Shown in pieces: positions 25,532 through 34,485 of a stretch of DNA of 39,584 nucleotides. The translations under genes were made by a program, and so were the position numbers. How positions within the stretch are numbered: position 1 is the first letter of the stretch; each line of letters starts with the position of its first letter. Origin of the DNA: a bacterium (GTDB lineage Bacteria; Margulisbacteria; Marinamargulisbacteria; GCA-2716485; GCA-002719695); NCBI GenBank assembly GCA_002716725.1, contig PBBX01000009.1, positions 26,312-65,895 of the forward strand, read 5' to 3'. Under the pieces are notes generated by a model. The model did no database searches. It was not told the DNA's origin and was given only the letters and a program-made list of their open reading frames with translations.

Positions 25532-26929
25532 ATGAAATCGTTAGATTTAATTAATAAAAACATACATTTTATTGGCATTGCGGGATCAGGAATGATTGCA
25601 CTTGCTCAATACCTTAGAACCTGGGGCCGATGTAAGATTACTGGATCTGAGATTAGAGAAACATCTGCCTCTAAAGATCTATTATTGCAGGGTATTAATA
25701 TTTCTTTTTCTCATCATGAAGATAATGTTAAAGATGCTCATATTATTGTTTATTCTAGTGCTATTTCTGACACTAACCCTGAATTATTTTATGCTAAAAA
25801 AAATAAAATTCCTTGCTATTCTCGTGGTGAATTTTTAGCTAAATTAATGTCTTTATATCAACGGCAAATTGTTATCGCAGGCACTCATGGCAAAACAACA
25901 ACCACGGGTATGTTGATTCATATTTTAGATGCAGCAGGTGTTACCCCTTCGTTTATGATTGGAGGAGAACTCCCTCCCTATCATATTAATGGTCGTTTTT
26001 CTGAAAGCTCAACCTTTATTGCTGAATCTGATGAATCTGATGGATCCTTTTTATTATTAAATCCATCTCATGTTATTTTAAATAATTTAGAATCTGAGCA
26101 CCTTCATTTTTATAAGACTTCCGAAAAATTATTTCAGGCATTTAATACCTTTATTCAAAATGCGATAACGCATAACACTAAGATTGCTATTAACTATGAT
26201 GATAAAAATTTACTCGATCTTGTCAAAAATGTAGACTCTAATAGTTTTGTCTCATTTTCTATTAATGATAAAAATGCTGATTTTTCTGCTCATAACATTG
26301 TATTTAATGAAAATAGCTCATCTTTTGATTTATATCACAACAATACATTTGAAGGATCTATTATTTTAGAGCTTATTGGCTTACATAATATTTATAATGC
26401 TTTGGCAGCATGTTCATTAGCTTCTATATTTGGTATTTCTATGACTAGTATTCAACAAGGTTTATCAAATTTTTCAGGTGTAAAAAGGCGTATCCAACCT
26501 ATATATAGGTATAATAATATTCAAATTTATGATGACTATGGCCATCACCCTACTGAAATACAAGCTACTTTAGATGGATTAAAAAAATCTAAGAAATCTC
26601 CCATTATTTGTATTTTTCAGCCTCACCGTTATTCTCGTGTTAAAGAACATATGAACGATTTCTATTTTTCTTTTAGTCATGCTGATCGTGTATTAATTAC
26701 CCCTATTTATTCTGCCAATGAAGTTAACGATGATGATACGTTACTTGAAACAATGATTGCAGGTATTCAACAGCATTCTGAGTGTCATGTTTCTTTTTTT
26801 AATTCTTTTGATGATGTTATTTATAATTTGCTTAAAACGTTAAAAACAGGTGATATTGTTATTACAATGGGGGCTGGTGATATTTATAAAGTATCTCATG
26901 AATTAGCAACTCATTATCAAAACTTATGA
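25532..26929 (+). CDS. murC: UDP-N-acetylmuramate--L-alanine ligase MurC
   Basis: MurC adds L-alanine to UDP-MurNAc in the cytoplasm, the first step of the stem peptide. The 465-residue protein has the N-terminal Rossmann-like domain with IHFIGIAGSGM (11-21), the ATP-binding loop GTHGKTTTTG (117-126), the substrate region with ESDESDGS and the C-terminal ligase domain with DDYGHHPTE. A TATACT (25522-25527) lies just upstream but too close to the ATG to be a convincing promoter. The gene is followed by murB after 10 bases. Confidence 0.97.
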   Translation: MKSLDLINKNIHFIGIAGSGMIALAQYLRTWGRCKITGSEIRETSASKDLLLQGINISFSHHEDNVKDAHIIVYSSAISDTNPELFYAKKNKIPCYSRGEFLAKLMSLYQRQIVIAGTHGKTTTTGMLIHILDAAGVTPSFMIGGELPPYHINGRFSESSTFIAESDESDGSFLLLNPSHVILNNLESEHLHFYKTSEKLFQAFNTFIQNAITHNTKIAINYDDKNLLDLVKNVDSNSFVSFSINDKNADFSAHNIVFNENSSSFDLYHNNTFEGSIILELIGLHNIYNALAACSLASIFGISMTSIQQGLSNFSGVKRRIQPIYRYNNIQIYDDYGHHPTEIQATLDGLKKSKKSPIICIFQPHRYSRVKEHMNDFYFSFSHADRVLITPIYSANEVNDDDTLLETMIAGIQQHSECHVSFFNSFDDVIYNLLKTLKTGDIVITMGAGDIYKVSHELATHYQNL

Positions 26930-26939
26930 AGGTGATTTT

Positions 26940-27788
26940 ATTAAATATTTAAGGAATGTTTCCGTTAAAACTTTAACATCATTTAAGCAAACTGGTATTA
27001 TTGACCATCTTTATGTTTTAGATACCAAACTAGATGTTCTAAATTTTTTTAATAATCACCCAAAATGCTTTGTTCTTGGGAAAGGCTCTAATAGTCTTAT
27101 TTTAGATTCAGCACTATCTATTCCATTTATAAAACTAGGGCCTTCTTTTCAAGCTATAACTGTTGATCATCATTTTTTACATGCAAAAGCAGGGGCTTCT
27201 GTTCCTCAACTGATGGCATTTATTCAAAAAAATGGTTTATCTGGATTAGAGTTTATGGCGGGGGTCCCTGCTTCATTAGGGGGCATGATTGCAATGAATT
27301 TTGGTTGTTGGGATATATGCATGAACGATATTGTTCATTCTGTCGATCTTTTTATTCCAAATCAAGGTTTTGTAACGTATAGTAATAAACAATGTCATTT
27401 TGGCTATCGAACTAGTATTTTTCAAACTATGGATTGCTTAATCATGGGTGCAACGTTATGTGTTTCTGTTTCTGATTCTATGCTTATTAAAAAAACCATC
27501 CACCGCTATGTTAATGAACGTTTAAAAAAACAACCCATGAGAATTGCTACATTTGGCTCTATTTTTAAAAATCCTTCTTTATCTCCAGCTGCTACTATCA
27601 TTGAAAACTCTGGTTTTAAGGGGTATCAATTACGTGAGGCTAAAATATCAGATAAACATGCAAATTTTATGGAAAATACCAATCATGCGTCCTCTCAAGA
27701 TGCCCTTGATTTAATTCATTTTATTCAACAAAACGTTTATGACAGTTTTAAAATCCAATTAAACCCAGAGGTACATATTTTTCAATGA
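26940..27788 (+). CDS. murB: UDP-N-acetylenolpyruvoylglucosamine reductase MurB with ATT start
   Basis: MurB is the FAD enzyme that makes UDP-MurNAc. The first ATG in frame (27213) would delete about 91 residues, including the FAD-binding GKGSNSLI segment. The frame is open upstream to a conserved N-terminus NVSVKTLTSFKQTG, with no ATG, GTG or TTG before it. ATT at 26940 follows AAGGTGA (26929-26935) by 4 bases and gives a 282-residue protein beginning (M)KYLRNVSVK. Other visible features are GLEFMAGVPASLGG, the catalytic serine in GSIFKNP and SDKHANFM. It overlaps ddl by 4 bases. Confidence 0.93.
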   Translation: MKYLRNVSVKTLTSFKQTGIIDHLYVLDTKLDVLNFFNNHPKCFVLGKGSNSLILDSALSIPFIKLGPSFQAITVDHHFLHAKAGASVPQLMAFIQKNGLSGLEFMAGVPASLGGMIAMNFGCWDICMNDIVHSVDLFIPNQGFVTYSNKQCHFGYRTSIFQTMDCLIMGATLCVSVSDSMLIKKTIHRYVNERLKKQPMRIATFGSIFKNPSLSPAATIIENSGFKGYQLREAKISDKHANFMENTNHASSQDALDLIHFIQQNVYDSFKIQLNPEVHIFQ

Positions 27789-28717
27789 TACAAGAATTTA
27801 AAAATAAAGTAATTACCGTTTTATGTGGTGGTAATTCTCAGGAAAGAGATGTTTCTTTGCGTTCAGGACATAATGTTTATGAGGCTTTAATTCGCTTAGG
27901 GTATCAGGCAGAAATACGTGATCCCATTGATATTAACTTTAACACAGATCAATTTGATGTTGTTTTTTTAGCATTACATGGGCCTGGTTATGAAGATGGT
28001 ACCATTCAATCTCAGTTAGAACTCCATACTATCCCTTATACTGGCTGTGGTGTTCTTGCATCCCAAATTGGCATGGATAAATCAAAAACAAAGTTAATAT
28101 GCTCACAAAATAACCTTCCTATTCCTCAGTATATGCTTCTTCATTCTGTTTTAGATACCCTTCCTTCTTCGTTTGCTTTTCCTGTTATTCTTAAGCCCGT
28201 TTCCGAAGGATCTAGCATTGATGTTTTTATTATTGAAACCCTTAAAGAACTTCACGAAAAATCAACCTATTTAACTCAACTATACCGCTCTTTTATCATT
28301 GAAGAATTTATTGAAGGCCGAGAATTAACGGTTGGTCTTGTTGAATCGCCTGATTTAATTGCCCTTCCTATTCTTGAATTAAAAACAAAAAACCGATTTT
28401 ATGATTATGAAGCAAAATATACAAAAGGTTTAACAAGCTTTATTTTACCCGCTTCGTTATCAGATCAAGACAATCAAGTTCTTTTTAACTATTCAAAACA
28501 ACTCTTTTTACTCGCATCATGTTCGGGCTTTGCTCGTATTGATTTTCGTTTTTGCCCAAAGCGAGGGCCTTTTATATTAGAAATTAATACCATTCCCGGC
28601 TTAACAGATACATCTGATATTCCTGCTCAAGCAAAAGAATTTGGCTGGTCTTTTGATACTTTTATTTCTAATATATTATTAAGTGCTCTTAATCGTCATC
28701 TTTTATGGGTAAAATAA
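27785..28717 (+). CDS. ddl: D-alanine--D-alanine ligase
   Basis: Ddl joins two D-alanines for the pentapeptide end of peptidoglycan precursors. The 310 residues show the ATP-grasp fold: GGNSQERDVSLRSG near the N-terminus, ALHGPGYEDG, the ATP-binding segment FPVILKPVSEGSS, EEFIEGRELTVG and the metal-binding LEINTIPGLT near residue 265-275. The sizes and motifs are normal. It is coupled to murB (4-base overlap) and ftsQ (13-base overlap). Confidence 0.97.
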   Translation: MIQEFKNKVITVLCGGNSQERDVSLRSGHNVYEALIRLGYQAEIRDPIDINFNTDQFDVVFLALHGPGYEDGTIQSQLELHTIPYTGCGVLASQIGMDKSKTKLICSQNNLPIPQYMLLHSVLDTLPSSFAFPVILKPVSEGSSIDVFIIETLKELHEKSTYLTQLYRSFIIEEFIEGRELTVGLVESPDLIALPILELKTKNRFYDYEAKYTKGLTSFILPASLSDQDNQVLFNYSKQLFLLASCSGFARIDFRFCPKRGPFILEINTIPGLTDTSDIPAQAKEFGWSFDTFISNILLSALNRHLLWVK

Positions 28718-29433
28718 AATTATATTCTATTGTTTTTGCGTTTCTTATTACTGGATTTCTATGTTTGTCTCCGATATTTTATCTTAATAAGATTACGATT
28801 ACGACCAAGCCTTTGTTTGTTGATTTAAACCTCTGTCAATCTTCATTAAATACATTACTAGGAAAACATCTTCTCCACCTGTTTATATTTAACTTAATTG
28901 ACAAAACATTACATGATTTTCCAGAAATAAAATCATATACCATACGGTTTACATCGTTTAATAGGATTCTTATTTCCCTTAATGAACGTCAACCTTGGAT
29001 TTCTAGTATTATTGATGGCAACAGTATTTTTATTGATAAAGATGGTTATATCTTAAGTTATAAACATTCGCTTTCTTCTTATCCTATTAAAAATAATATT
29101 TTTATTATTAAAGGATTACTCAATAATGATGTCCCACAAACGATTATAAGCCCTTATATGTTAACCCAATTAAAAGACTATACAGCCTTATTTAAACGTT
29201 ATTTTCCACAGCATAATTTATTTTTAGAACGTGTTCATAATCGGTTTTGGCAACTTATTCTTGATGATTCTATTGTTATTTTTTTAGGAGATCTTTCAAA
29301 CTTAGCGAATAAATTTGAACGTATTAATTATTTTTTAAATCAGTTGCCTTCAAATGACTATAAGAATCTTGATTATATTGATTCTCGGATTGATAATAAG
29401 TTATTGGTGACATATGAAAAAAAACGACAATAG
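28705..29433 (+). CDS. ftsQ: Cell division protein FtsQ
   Basis: The 242-residue bitopic protein has a short cytoplasmic end, one transmembrane helix (about 6-27), a POTRA domain (about 30-95) and a beta domain with the NERQPWISSI and IFIDKDGYIL segments typical of FtsQ/DivIB. In the division complex it joins FtsB and FtsL. Low sequence conservation is usual in this family, and the place between ddl and ftsA confirms the call. It overlaps ftsA by 20 bases. Confidence 0.9.
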   Translation: MGKIKLYSIVFAFLITGFLCLSPIFYLNKITITTKPLFVDLNLCQSSLNTLLGKHLLHLFIFNLIDKTLHDFPEIKSYTIRFTSFNRILISLNERQPWISSIIDGNSIFIDKDGYILSYKHSLSSYPIKNNIFIIKGLLNNDVPQTIISPYMLTQLKDYTALFKRYFPQHNLFLERVHNRFWQLILDDSIVIFLGDLSNLANKFERINYFLNQLPSNDYKNLDYIDSRIDNKLLVTYEKKRQ

Positions 29434-30607
29434 TTATATTGGCTTAGATATAGGTTCATCAAAAATATGTGCTGTTATGTGTGACATTCAGCATGATCAT
29501 AGCATTGATATCAAAGGTGTTGGTACTAGTTCTTCTGCAGGATTACATAATGGAGATATCACTCATCTAAAAAACCTGCAAACATCTATCAAGCAGGCTA
29601 TATCACGTGCTGAACATGACTCTGGTTATACCTCTAAGCGCATTCTTGTTAATATCCCTGCTTTAGGCTTAAAGTTTCTTCATCATACGGGAATGCTTGT
29701 TTCAAAAAGTGATACGGGCCAAATTACCAAGGCTGACCAAATTGAATGTATCAAACGTTCTAAAAATATTTCATTTAAAACTGATCAACGATTATTACAT
29801 GCTATTCCTTTACTTTATAAAGTTGAAGATGTTTTAGTTCAAAGTCCTGTTGGTGTTTTTGGCCGACGATTAGAAGTTCAATCCCATTTAATTTTCTCTA
29901 AACTATCTCTTTTAAATGGGATTCATAAAATTTTAAAGGACTATGATTTTTCTATTAAAGGTATGCTGTTTTGTTCTCATGCTTTATCTCAAGTGTTACT
30001 TCATGAATATGAACGTTCTCAAGGATGTTTCCTTTTTGATATTGGGGGGTCTTCTTCAAAAATATCATTTATTAAACATAATCGAATCCACTACTCTGTT
30101 ATTACGCCTATGGGAGGCAATATTATTACCAAAGATATTGCAACGTGTCTTAATATTTCATTTTCTGAAGCTGAACGATTAAAAATTTTATATGGTTCTC
30201 TTGCCCTTAATTGTATTAATCCTCAAGAAACGATTGATATTCTTTGTGCCACTCATGGACGTAAAAAAATAAAACTATTGTTGTTATGTCAAATTATTGA
30301 ATCTAGAATTCGAGAACTTTCAAATTTTTTATTAAAAAAAATTCCTCTTATATCTGATTCATCTTACAATGTTATTATTGCTGGAGGAGGATCTCTTCAA
30401 AAAGGATTGTTGCTATTTTTAAAACATTATCTCAATAGAAATACTCGCGAAAGTTCTCTAGACTCAAAGTCTTTGATGGGAAATACATCCTACCATACCG
30501 CTATTGGCATGGTACTATATGCTATAAAAACACATGCTATTGATTATAGCGATGTAAAAAGGCCATTTATTAAGCGATGTAAACAATGGATCAAACAACT
30601 ATATTAA
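29414..30607 (+). CDS. ftsA: Cell division protein FtsA
   Basis: FtsA is the actin-like protein that tethers FtsZ to the membrane. The 397-residue product has the phosphate 1 motif (GLDIGSSKIC, 10-19), the SHS2/1C domain, the phosphate 2 region LFDIGGSSSKISF, the adenosine motif IIAGGGSLQKG and a C-terminal amphipathic helix (RPFIKRCKQWIKQLY). The gene normally next, ftsZ, does not follow. Instead the ktrB-like gene overlaps it by 22 bases. Confidence 0.95.
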   Translation: MKKNDNSYIGLDIGSSKICAVMCDIQHDHSIDIKGVGTSSSAGLHNGDITHLKNLQTSIKQAISRAEHDSGYTSKRILVNIPALGLKFLHHTGMLVSKSDTGQITKADQIECIKRSKNISFKTDQRLLHAIPLLYKVEDVLVQSPVGVFGRRLEVQSHLIFSKLSLLNGIHKILKDYDFSIKGMLFCSHALSQVLLHEYERSQGCFLFDIGGSSSKISFIKHNRIHYSVITPMGGNIITKDIATCLNISFSEAERLKILYGSLALNCINPQETIDILCATHGRKKIKLLLLCQIIESRIRELSNFLLKKIPLISDSSYNVIIAGGGSLQKGLLLFLKHYLNRNTRESSLDSKSLMGNTSYHTAIGMVLYAIKTHAIDYSDVKRPFIKRCKQWIKQLY

Positions 30608-32331
30608 CATTAAGATCGTTATATTATTCTTTTCGTTTATTAATTCATAACGTTTATAATCGATTTGATCAATTATTAAAAGGTATTTCATCATTACTTT
30701 GTTTAGTTATTATTATTCTTTTATTTTTAGAATTTGCATTTCATTTAGAAAACACCCATCTTAGTGGTTATTATTTATTTCATTACCTTTTGATTGCTTT
30801 TTTTGCAACGGATAGTTTGTTAAGAGTGTTATTTTTTAAAAAGACAAAATGGACTTATAGTTATCAAAACCCTATTAATAGTCTCGTTTTGATTGTTTTT
30901 AGTCTTGATCTTTTTTATCCATCGTTTCAAATTAATTTTTTTATTTCTCAAATATTATTATTTATGGTTTTAGTTAGCCGTGTTTCTCATTTGCAGTTAT
31001 TCCTTAAATGGTTAAAAGTTCGCCCTACACAAATTATTATCCTTGCTTTTTTATTTGTTATTTTTGTTGGCACTTTATTACTTAGTTTGCCGCTTTCTAC
31101 GTCTACTAATATTCCCATACCCTTTATTGATGCCTTGTTTACTTCTTTTTCAGCAGTATGTGTTACCGGTTTAACTGTTAATAATATTGGGTCTGATTTT
31201 TCTTTCTTTGGCCAACTTATTATTTTATTTTTAATTCAAATTGGAGGCCTTGGAATTATGTCGTTTTCTGCTTTATTAATGTTAATTTTAAGACGAAAGG
31301 TCTCTCAATCAGATACGATGCGATTACAAGAAAACTATGCCACCATGAATTTGAAAGAAACATTTTCAGCTATCGGGTTTATTTTTAAATTTACCTTGTT
31401 TTTTGAATTCATTGGATCTGTTTTTTTAATTGCTTTTTGGTATACGCCTCAGAAAAATCTGCATGATATTATTTTTTCAGCTATTTTTCATTCCATATCT
31501 GCTTTTTGTAATGCTGGATTTTCCTTATTTTCTGATAGTCTCATCTCCTTTCAATTTCATTTTCCAACTGTCTTTATCATTTCATTTTTAATTATTGTTG
31601 GCGGGCTTGGTTTTCCTGTTTTATTTAATCTTTATCAACGTTACATCAAACATAAACACATTAAATTACGTCTTCAAACTCGAATGGCTTTAATTATTAC
31701 AGGATTCTTAATCGTTTTTGGAACTATTATTATTTTTTTAACCGAATATTCTCATAGTATGAATGCGTTGACTGTTTTTCAAAAATTACAATTATCCTAT
31801 TTCCAATCCGTTACAACACGAACTGCAGGATTTATGACAACGGATATTACGATGTTTCATCCCAGCACGATCATGATGTGTATTATTTTAATGATTATTG
31901 GGGCTTCTCCTGTTTCTACAGGAGGTGGTATTAAAACAACGACATTTGCATTAATACTTATTTCATTTTGGAATATAGTTAAATCATCATTCCGTTTTGA
32001 TTATCAGCATAAAACAATTGATCCAAACAGTGTTTTTGTTGCTTTTGCAACGTTATTTATTGCTATTTTTTTAATTTTTAGTTTTTCTTTCTTTCTTTTT
32101 TTAACCGATGTTGCCCCCATTGATAAATTACTCTTTGAAGTTGTTTCTGCGTTTGGAACCGTAGGCTTATCGCTTGGTGTTACCCCTCATTTATCGGCTA
32201 TCGGAAAGCTTATCATTATGACGATTATGTTTATTGGGAGAATTGGTCCTTTTGTATTTCTTTATGCTTTTTTTCAACGTAGAAATGTAAAACATTATTC
32301 ATATCCAGTTGAAAAAGTAAGTATTGTTTAG
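30586..32331 (+). CDS. Potassium uptake membrane subunit, KtrB/TrkH family, with extra N-terminal helices
   Basis: This is the ion-conducting subunit of a K+ uptake system. After residue about 145 the 581-residue protein contains the four membrane-pore-membrane repeats, with filter segments VTGLTVNNIG, AFCNAGFS, TRTAGFMT and FGTVGLSLG. The preceding 145 residues are extra compared with KtrB and contain about four hydrophobic helices, including an acidic-basic arrangement ATDSLLRVLFFKK and a later RVSHLQLFLKWLK, that recall a voltage-sensor-like bundle. It overlaps ftsA by 22 bases and is followed by the RCK partner, so K+ uptake and division genes are expressed together. Confidence 0.9.
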   Translation: MDQTTILTLRSLYYSFRLLIHNVYNRFDQLLKGISSLLCLVIIILLFLEFAFHLENTHLSGYYLFHYLLIAFFATDSLLRVLFFKKTKWTYSYQNPINSLVLIVFSLDLFYPSFQINFFISQILLFMVLVSRVSHLQLFLKWLKVRPTQIIILAFLFVIFVGTLLLSLPLSTSTNIPIPFIDALFTSFSAVCVTGLTVNNIGSDFSFFGQLIILFLIQIGGLGIMSFSALLMLILRRKVSQSDTMRLQENYATMNLKETFSAIGFIFKFTLFFEFIGSVFLIAFWYTPQKNLHDIIFSAIFHSISAFCNAGFSLFSDSLISFQFHFPTVFIISFLIIVGGLGFPVLFNLYQRYIKHKHIKLRLQTRMALIITGFLIVFGTIIIFLTEYSHSMNALTVFQKLQLSYFQSVTTRTAGFMTTDITMFHPSTIMMCIILMIIGASPVSTGGGIKTTTFALILISFWNIVKSSFRFDYQHKTIDPNSVFVAFATLFIAIFLIFSFSFFLFLTDVAPIDKLLFEVVSAFGTVGLSLGVTPHLSAIGKLIIMTIMFIGRIGPFVFLYAFFQRRNVKHYSYPVEKVSIV

Positions 32332-32352
32332 TAAGTTAGTCTTGTAAGGACT

Positions 32353-33066
32353 ATGTCTTCATCAAAAAAAAGTATTGCAGTGTTAGGAATGGGCCAATTT
32401 GGTTATCAGTTGGCTATTTCACTCACTCAAAAAAACTTTGAAGTTTTAGCGCTTGATTCTGATCCTGAAATGATTGATGAAGTGAAAGAGCTCGTATCAG
32501 AGGCTATTATTATTGATACAACCGATGAAAAGGCTATGCGTTCTATCAATATTGATACTGTTGATATTGCTATTGTTGCCATTGGTTCAAATGTCCAGTC
32601 TAGCTTATTATCTACAGCGTTATTACAACGTTTAGGTCTTGTTGATATTCATGTTCGACACATTAATTCTCTTCAAGAAAATATTCTTAAATCTATTGGT
32701 ATCAAACATATTGTTAGTATTGAAAAAGAAATGGGTATTCAAGTCTCTAATACCTTATCAACAGATCGTGTTGGTCGTTATATATCAATATCAGAACGTC
32801 ATTCTCTTATGGAAATTCAAGTTCCAGAAGGATTTGTTGGTAAATCATTAAAAGACCTTCATGTTCGTTCCCAATTTCGAGTTAATATTGTTGGTATCAA
32901 GACACGTGTCCCAACGGTTAATGATAATGGAGAAGTAACTTACGTTATTGAGATGACAGATGTTCCAGATCCTAATTACCCTCTAACAAAGGAAGACCTT
33001 CTTGTGATTGCTGGTACAGATGATAATTTGAGAAAATTTATTCAACTTGGAGAATTAAATGTTTAA
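32353..33066 (+). CDS. Potassium uptake regulatory subunit, KtrA/TrkA (RCK) family
   Basis: The 237-residue cytoplasmic protein has an RCK_N Rossmann domain with the nucleotide-binding GMGQFGYQLA (12-21) and an acidic residue at the end of the second strand (LALDSDP), then an RCK_C domain (about 145-237). The single RCK_N plus RCK_C size fits KtrA rather than the double-length TrkA. It gates the membrane subunit in response to nucleotide. TAAGGA sits just before the ATG. It overlaps the next gene by 8 bases. Confidence 0.94.
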   Translation: MSSSKKSIAVLGMGQFGYQLAISLTQKNFEVLALDSDPEMIDEVKELVSEAIIIDTTDEKAMRSINIDTVDIAIVAIGSNVQSSLLSTALLQRLGLVDIHVRHINSLQENILKSIGIKHIVSIEKEMGIQVSNTLSTDRVGRYISISERHSLMEIQVPEGFVGKSLKDLHVRSQFRVNIVGIKTRVPTVNDNGEVTYVIEMTDVPDPNYPLTKEDLLVIAGTDDNLRKFIQLGELNV

Positions 33067-33853
33067 TCTAGTCTCTCATCGTTTATCTATTTTTATTAAA
33101 TTATTATTGTTTATTGCGGGCTTTATGGGTGCCGTTTATTTTATTACGTTTTGTGTTTATCAAACATTATCTGAGTATTTGTTATCAACTTATAATATTT
33201 CTTTTCATTTTTCAGATATTTTTCCGTCATTACCTATTAATTATATTCTTATTGGGGTTTTGATTGTTTTTATTTTAATTATATTTATAAGCCTAGATCT
33301 TATATTTTTTATTAAAAAAATAAATGATCAGATTAAAGAATCATTAAGTGATAGAAAGTTAACTGAACAATTTAGTGAATTTTATTCTGGTATGACATTT
33401 TTTAATATCTTAAAAAATTTAAAAAGTTTATTATCACTTTATAAATCTTTTGATAATATGAAAACAGCTCGTATTGTTTTAGAATCCTCTACCATTAAAC
33501 AACTTATGAATAGTGTCTCTGAGGGATTATTTTTAATTAATAAAGATCTCATTGTAACGCATATTAATCATGTAGCTGAGCATGATTTAGGTTTGATTCC
33601 TGGTGAAATTATTGGGGAAGCTATGTCTCGAAAAATTAATAATGAAATTCTCATTCAGGCGTTGGAAAAGGTATTTGAATTTGATCATAAGTACATGGAC
33701 TTAGATATTAAACAATACGATCTTTTTGTTTCTATTTATCCATTAAAAGATAAGTTTGGCGATATTATTCGAGCACTGGTGATTTTTAATAAACATGATT
33801 CAAAGAAAAAACCCGTGCTCTCTGCAAGTTCTCCTAAATCATCCAAAAAATAA
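33059..33853 (+). CDS. Two-helix membrane protein with PAS domain
   Basis: The 264-residue protein has two transmembrane helices (about 10-35 and 60-85) enclosing a short loop, a charged linker (about 90-150) and one PAS domain (about 148-248) with SVSEGLFLINKDLIVTHINH at its start. The C-terminal tail is rich in serine and lysine. No histidine kinase, GGDEF or other output domain follows. It is translated with the KtrA-like gene (8-base overlap). A sensor that modulates potassium uptake is a reasonable guess, but no published system of this kind is known to me. Confidence 0.75.
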   Translation: MFNLVSHRLSIFIKLLLFIAGFMGAVYFITFCVYQTLSEYLLSTYNISFHFSDIFPSLPINYILIGVLIVFILIIFISLDLIFFIKKINDQIKESLSDRKLTEQFSEFYSGMTFFNILKNLKSLLSLYKSFDNMKTARIVLESSTIKQLMNSVSEGLFLINKDLIVTHINHVAEHDLGLIPGEIIGEAMSRKINNEILIQALEKVFEFDHKYMDLDIKQYDLFVSIYPLKDKFGDIIRALVIFNKHDSKKKPVLSASSPKSSKK

Positions 33854-33859
33854 CCTGTT

Positions 33860-34297
33860 ATGAAAGCTGTTGTTCAACGTGTTTCGCAAGCAAGCGTTAG
33901 TGTTAATCAATCTATTACAGCGTCTATTGATACTGGGTTATGTGTGTTTTTAGGCATTCACCATCATGATACTGTGACTCATAGTTCATGGATGATTGAT
34001 AAATTATTAAATTTACGTGTTTTTCCAGATCAATCAGGAACCATGTCCTATAGTATTCGAGATAAACACTACGGGATACTCATTATTTCTCAATTTACAC
34101 TCTATGGGGATTGCCAAAAAGGCAGACGCCCTAGTTTTACACAAGCCGCTCCTTCTGAGATTGCTGAACCTATTTATAATACCTTTATATCGATGCTTTC
34201 AGATACCTACGCTCCATCCGCTTCTGGTATCTTTGGCGCTAACATGGATATTACATTAGTTAATGATGGGCCTGTTACACTGCTTCTTGACCGCTAA
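33860..34297 (+). CDS. dtd: D-aminoacyl-tRNA deacylase
   Basis: Dtd removes D-amino acids, and glycine mischarged on tRNA-Ala, from tRNAs. The 145-residue protein has the family start MKAVVQRVSQASVSV, the SQFTLYGD motif near residue 75, KGRRPSF and the catalytic NDGPVT motif near residue 136. The size is normal. It starts 6 bases after the PAS protein gene and may belong to the same transcript. Confidence 0.96.
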   Translation: MKAVVQRVSQASVSVNQSITASIDTGLCVFLGIHHHDTVTHSSWMIDKLLNLRVFPDQSGTMSYSIRDKHYGILIISQFTLYGDCQKGRRPSFTQAAPSEIAEPIYNTFISMLSDTYAPSASGIFGANMDITLVNDGPVTLLLDR

Positions 34298-34392
34298 TCT
34301 ATTACTGTCATAGTTTATGTCTGTTAAATAGCTACATTATCTATCTTTTATCCTATATAATGCATTGATATAGTAATAAGGAAATTAGGGCC

Positions 34393-34485
34393 ATGTCTAT
34401 CAAGATTTATCCCCTCAACAATATCATTTTGTATTCAGGTATCAAGCTATTTAATGTGTTATCTACGCATAAGAGACCATCATGA
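34393..34485 (+). CDS. Possible leader ORF, 30 residues, before the glycosyltransferase
   Basis: ATG 34393 has AAGGA 10 bases upstream (34378-34382) and opens 30 codons. Its TGA at 34483-34485 overlaps the ATG of the next gene (ATGA), so it could couple translation as a short leader peptide. The peptide is hydrophobic in the middle and has a basic end, with no family match. A perfect TATAAT lies at 34356-34361, but no good -35 box is found. The rest of the 34298-34481 gap shows no other feature. Confidence 0.35.
   Translation: MSIKIYPLNNIILYSGIKLFNVLSTHKRPS

Noticed and set aside
27213-27788. A short murB from the first ATG in frame
   Set aside because: This would lack the FAD-binding N-terminal region, which is present in the same open frame upstream.
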